From: Echinococcus granulosus
Taxonomy: Eukaryota > Platyhelminthes > Cestoda > Cyclophyllidea > Taeniidae
NCBI RefSeq assembly: GCF_000524195.1
Contig: NW_020170390.1
Span: 93,978-157,977, forward strand
Length of the DNA stretch: 64,000 bases
Direction of reading: 5' to 3'
Shown here: one piece after another, positions 59,060 through 64,000 of the stretch
How the letters are laid out: each line of letters starts with the position of its first letter
How positions within the stretch are numbered: position 1 is the stretch's first letter
Program-made: the position numbers and the translations under genes
Notes under the pieces: generated by a model
Database searches by the model: none
What the model was told of the DNA's origin: nothing
The model's input: only the letters and a program-made list of their open reading frames with translations

Positions 59060-62000
59060 TCAGCCAACACTGATACTTACCTATAGACTAAATGAATTGG
59101 TAATGTGATTCAACAGAGAGAAATAGTGTATTCTTACCCATGCTTTAAAGTCCAGTAAGGTAAATGTCTTTGGGATGCATCCAATTCCCAAGAAAAGTGA
59201 GACGAGGACTACGTACAAGGCGAGTGCTGCATAGGCTATTATTCTAGCAGGCCTCATGGCTTTCGTAATTTGCTCTACTGTTAGCATACCCGCCGGTGAT
59301 AACGGGAGGTCAAATATCCTACAGGGTACCAAAGATTAGTTATCTTGCAAGTTGGTTTACGTACTGTGAATAAGTATGCGCCCATGGGTTAATTGGGTTT
59401 CCAAGATCCAGTGTACGCTGCCATGTTAATTCAGCTCTCTCTCTGTCTGATTTTTCTTTTTTACTCACCTTAGACGCCAAAACGACAATTACAGGTAGTA
59501 TAAAACTACACATAATTCCAGCCCCATTTACTGCCAAGCATATTTCATCTTTACCTGAAATTGAGAAAGATCACTCTCATCATTGTGAAGGCTTGCTCCA
59601 CTAAAGTACGCATTATTGCAGTTAATATAATTTAAAATGTAATTTTTTTTTAAATGAAGGCAATTGTTAAATTTCTATGAGTTTATTAATAAAAGTGGCA
59701 AAGATGTACTCAAATTTAAGCCTGCATGGTTTCGTAGTTGAAACAGCACGACCCAAATTATGAAAGTGAGAGTTGAGCTTGTCAGTGTTCCTATGAAAAC
59801 GGCAGATTCTGTCAGTTTGCCCCAGAATAGGGCTAGAACAAAACTCCCGATCCCTCCCACAATGAAAAATGTCGGGAGTTCGCTTAAAACTGTTTCAATT
59901 ATCTAAAAGATAAAACTCGACTTAAATCCAGATAATTTAGTGAATGCATTTATTCGTCTATACGGTTAATTTGGTAAGGATTCCCAACCAGCAAAGGACT
60001 TCCGCTTATAAGAAAAATGACAGCATAGACTTCTATTTTACCTATTGTTATCAAAAATTCCAAAAGAAGTCAGCAGGTGCCTCATAACGGTGGTAACTGT
60101 GCACAAAGAAGCAATCAGACAAATCGACATTTTGCAACTTGGTCAGATAAGCTCTTTACAAGTCTTGTGTTCACGCAAAAGCATTGCCACATATTCTTCC
60201 TATTAGATAGACTCTCCACAGCTAGTAAATGCTAGTTACATTTTCAAAGGATCAAATGTTTACAAGAAGTGTGTTCTGTGTTTGGTACACCATTGTCAGC
60301 TCGCAAAAGAAATCCACAGCCGAGCAGACGAGTCAGTCAGTGACCCCGCACTGGAAGAAAGTCGAATGCAACTTATCGAACCTTTGCATTTCCTCTCCTG
60401 GGTTTATATTGAAGTGAAATTTTTGTGCTGTATGCGTTTTTAAGCGGTATTTACGAATCCCATTTTTAATTTAAGGTTATGCAAACCGCTGCTGGTAATG
60501 CAGTGACAAATTGATGAGAGTTTTGAAGCTAACTCAATATTTCAAACAATGCCTTCGTAAGTTACTTCTCATGCTATTATAAACAGAAAACAGCGTTGCG
60601 TAAAATAGTCAACCCATTCCTCGAGTCGGTTTGCGTAAACAAGCTTAACTTTTCGGCGTTAATAGTTGCGCTCGCTAGATTAAATACTCTTTATTTTTCT
60701 CCTCGCTAGCCCTAGTCTCGGTTTGCCAGTCCAAAAAAAGTTTCTCGCCTAAGTATCTCGACAGATTTTAAGGTGGTCTGTAATCTCAGCTCCAATTTCA
60801 CCTTTCTTCTACGCATGTATACGCATACTTACCGGGAAATGGTTCAAAATTAAACCCATAGGTACGATTACACAGAGGACGATGAGAATTGAAGATATAC
60901 GGACATTTTTCAATCCTTTCAAGTACTTCAAATAGCCACTGTGCACATTGCATGCGTGAGCATAGTTGTGGTTACCGTTTTTCTCACTCCTTAACAAGAA
61001 AATGCTTTCTATAGGCATTTGCAATTCTTTTGATTAAAAACCATAAATTTAACCCATCTAGCCTGTGGGGAAATTAGTTTGCTGTCAATTGAGGCCTAAA
61101 AAAGTGGAAGGTATTGTTTTAATATCCTGTGGAACACCTGTTACAAACAAACGCTAAATGATTTAGCGTTCAAAAGGGGTGATGTTTGAACTACATCAAG
61201 AAAATATAATGAACTGCATTCTCTTTAAAGCTACTGAAAAGTTAATTCATGATCCATGAGAAATTTGAAACTATCTATGACCATCCACTGAGTGGAAGGT
61301 TAATATTCTCAGTCGCGACAGACTTTAAGTCCTCCTGGCACTGTTGACAGTTGGCTGGGTCACAGCACAGGCATTTGTCCTTTGGACGTGTCTTTTCGTC
61401 TTTCGATTTGCCGCAAAAGATGCAGCAGTTGACCTCGTAGCACACTCTGAATGGCTGGCAAAATAAATAGATTCAGCTTTCACTACTGTCTTCACCTTAT
61501 AATCAGTGTGGTCCATGCATTTTAACTCACTCGCAGATGAACAGCATATATGTCGAGCGTCAGTATCTTAGTGACGGAAAAAATCTGCATAATTGTTGCT
61601 GTTGTCACTATAAAGGCGTAAAGAGAGAAGAGTGCAAAGAGGCCATTCGGACCAAGAAGACGCTTCGCTATCTCCACCGTTGGTCTTGCTAAACAGTGGA
61701 TATAAAATGACCTTTAAATTGCCTCGTGGATCGTACTAGGATTATATGCTTTAGTAAAATTGTCTTTCTAGGTGTCATTAGGCATTAAAGCCGTGGTTAA
61801 TGATGGAAAATTACGCTCACAAATCCATCATAATACGCTAAGTGAAGTAGCAAACATAGATACTACTTACTCGCTGGTTCAAATACTTGATCGCTTGCAT
61901 TCAAAGCCAAGCTTCCGAAACCACAACTGCTACCGAACACCAAAGGAAATGCAGACCATATCAAAGTAGTTGCCACAATTCCCCGACTCTCTTGACCAGG

Positions 62001-64000
62001 AGCAAAAAACGAACAGGTTTCCCATAATGCTTGATCAAACATCAATTCCCCAATTTGTACTAAAAACGGTAGAAAGATACTTATTTGAGTCTTAAAATTA
62101 CTTATGCTTTCGTGCTTCAGAGTTTGTACTCCTTTCAATATGCATGTTGCACAAAATGAGAAAATACATAAGAGATGTGAAGTTAGCAGAATATGAAGGA
62201 ATTTTGTGTTGGATTTGTGTGATCTTCTGGATGCATTGGGACAAGACTATAGGTTAGAGATAAGTCCGAATTTGCAGTTGACGAAGATAAGAAGCGAAAT
62301 TTGGCACCTTACCTAGAAATTTGCACAGTCCCATTTCGAGCGAAAAGTAGCTTCGCATAGTCAAATGATCGTCTCCATCCTTTTCATTAGAGAGGTCAAC
62401 AGCATGTGTAGCATTATAGACCTTTTCAATAGACCCTAGAGGATTTGAAAAACACTTATTACTATGAGCACAGGCGATCTACAACTACAACGTGGCATTA
62501 TATAAACTTAACCAATAAGACATACCTTTTCATTTTTGGCTTAATTCGGTTTTAATTTACGGCCATAATCAGGTCTTCTGATATATATGTATTTAAATTT
62601 ACCATAATTTATGTAATACAGGATCATAGTGATTTTGTTGCTAGGTTTTACACACTTGAACAGTCGTTGTACGTTTTCTTACCCAGCAGACCGGTCTCGT
62701 CGTAGAAGAATACCTTGATAGTGATAACTAGACCCATTGTCAAAAGGTAGACGAATATGGTGGCGCTAAATGGAAGGATGTCAGACATACTGCCGACAGA
62801 TGCGCAGATTTCACCAACAATAACAGTAATTATCCACGCCAATTCGAATGTCACTCTCTCCGATATGACTGAGTAGAATCCACTACCAGCTAGTTAACAG
62901 GTAAAATATCGTCTTTAAATGCCATAACTTTTTAAATTTGCGGTCTACTTATCAACTTACTTGACTTTTAAATTGAAAAATACGACTGCGTTCGCGGACA
63001 TCCGCGTATACGCACACGGTGCCTCTGTGGGCAGAGGATTTCAATTTTAGCGAAATTTAGGTTTGCATTTACTACAGCACAATTGCTAATATTATTCGAG
63101 AAATTGTGAAACATGTGGTAAATGAGGTTCATTATATTAAAAATAAGCAGTAAATGTTCTCTTAAACAGCTGATCACAAAGTTTTGAAGGAAATAATGGG
63201 ATTGTGATATAAATACTTAGCAAACTAAACAATTATCACAGAATATTTGCTGTGGATATAACTTATATTTAAAATACGGTACAACTTCGGTACTGTAGTG
63301 GGGCTCTTCTTTGTAGAAGGTACTACCAGGAACAACCTTTAGTCTGACGAGATGTTGGCGACTCGTCATTAGAGTCAGTGTGTTTGCCAAGATATAATGG
63401 TTCGATGAATTTCACAAGAAGACTTACTATTCACCACAGATGTAAGGATGGACAGGTTGTTGAGAATGGTAATAAAACAGAATAGGAGGTGTACTCTCTT
63501 CCCGAATCGTGCCAGCATCAGTTGGGGGAAGGTTTCGGCTCCTGGCGCCCTGGTTCGAAACTGTGTGATCAGGACTCCTATCAAACAGAGGGGCGTTGCA
63601 GTTCCCACCAAGAACCACATGGGACCGGACAATCCAAACTATTATTCGAAAAAGGGCAAAGCTTCTTCATTAAGTGTTCGCAATCCAGTGTTTTTTGCTT
63701 AACACAGGTATAAAATTCTTATGCACGGACCAAGTTCGTTTTAAATACATAAGCAGATGGATTTTACGAATGTTGGGACCATTGCAGTTTTCAGGCGCTG
63801 TGACTTGGTAATGATTTGTTAGGTATTATCATTTTATGATGGTGGGCTAAAGTATTTTAAGAACCCATTAACCACAATCGTACACAACACATTTTGAGAA
63901 TTAAATCGACGAAATGGGACATTCTCCTGCCAAACATTCGATGAAGTGGGTGTTACCTGTACTGCCGAATAACTGCTACCAGTAAGTGCAGAGGCGCCTG
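59060..64000 (-). CDS. DUR3-type urea / sodium-solute symporter (5' end outside window)
   Basis: A membrane transporter of the sodium:solute symporter superfamily, closest by motif to urea-active transporter DUR3. Minus-strand exons: 64000-63957 (partial), 63638-63428, 62889-62683, 62435-62313, 62059-61871, 61688-61531, 61454-61324, 60989-60833, 59902-59710, 59554-59365, 59318-59138 and a 21-nt last exon 59080-59060. Phases agree throughout; about 600 residues are visible. Hallmarks: FGLSGPMWFLVGTATP, RTRAPGAETFPQL, DQALWETCSFFAPGQESRG, a TM followed by TKILTLDIYAVHLRPFRV, a cysteine-rich loop (VNCCIFCGKSKDE, CLCCDPANCQQC) typical of animal DUR3-like proteins, FALFWGKLTES-type TM, and TRDIDNP-like RTLDLGNPINPWAHTYSQ. 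Transport of urea is inferred from family. The C-terminus stops abruptly after KAWVSISVG. Confidence 0.86.
61150..61170. repeat. Perfect hairpin, 9-bp arms, in DUR3-like intron
   Basis: AACGCTAAA and TTTAGCGTT around TGA, between exons 61454-61324 and 60989-60833. Confidence 0.65.

Noticed and set aside
60060..60160. Possible DUR3 exon reading MSICLIASLCTVTTVMRHLL
   Set aside because: Looks like a membrane helix, but no acceptor or donor matches the phases on either side, whereas joining 60833 directly to 59902 is phase 0 and fits the family length.

Overview
The window is eukaryotic nuclear DNA and most likely comes from a parasitic flatworm. A tapeworm is my best guess. The evidence is a moderately AT-rich sequence, split genes with GT-AG introns of which many are only 30-37 nt long, long gene-poor spacers, and proteins that are clearly animal (Frizzled, E(z)/EZH, CRELD, axonemal dynein light intermediate chain) but divergent. 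The species cannot be fixed from sequence alone. Exon-intron models were built by hand from family alignment recalled from memory, splice signals and reading-phase agreement.

Layout. 0-22 kb is rich in chromatin and nuclear proteins: the 3' half of an EZH-type H3K27 methyltransferase (+), the histone chaperone ASF1 (-), a ~455 bp fold-back element, an AGPAT5-like acyltransferase (+), the histone chaperone NASP (+), CRELD (+), the ribosome-assembly factor MRTO4 (+) and a BOD1/Shg1-domain protein with an RS-rich tail (+). 22-32 kb holds a single-exon type I membrane protein with an ephrin-receptor-like cysteine module, a single-exon DeSI/PPPDE-PUL protein and S-formylglutathione hydrolase (+). 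32-45 kb is sparse: an unidentified minus-strand locus, a small glycine-tailed membrane protein (-) and a four-EF-hand protein (-) with a 5.6 kb first intron. 45-52 kb is one minus-strand gene for a type I membrane receptor with five fibronectin III repeats, each on its own phase-1 exon. 53-57 kb has a Frizzled (-) head-to-head with axonemal dynein light intermediate chain DNALI1 (+). 59-64 kb is the 3' part of a DUR3-type urea/sodium-solute symporter (-) running off the right edge.

Functional themes: four chromatin-linked factors (EZH, ASF1, NASP, Shg1/BOD1) lie within 22 kb. Several conserved proteins carry changes at normally invariant positions: the EZH CXC zinc ligand, AGPAT motif III, the Frizzled KTxxxW motif, and an abrupt DUR3 C-terminus. 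The least explained coding object is the five-FnIII receptor, whose repeats all carry a cysteine pair in the predicted FG loop.
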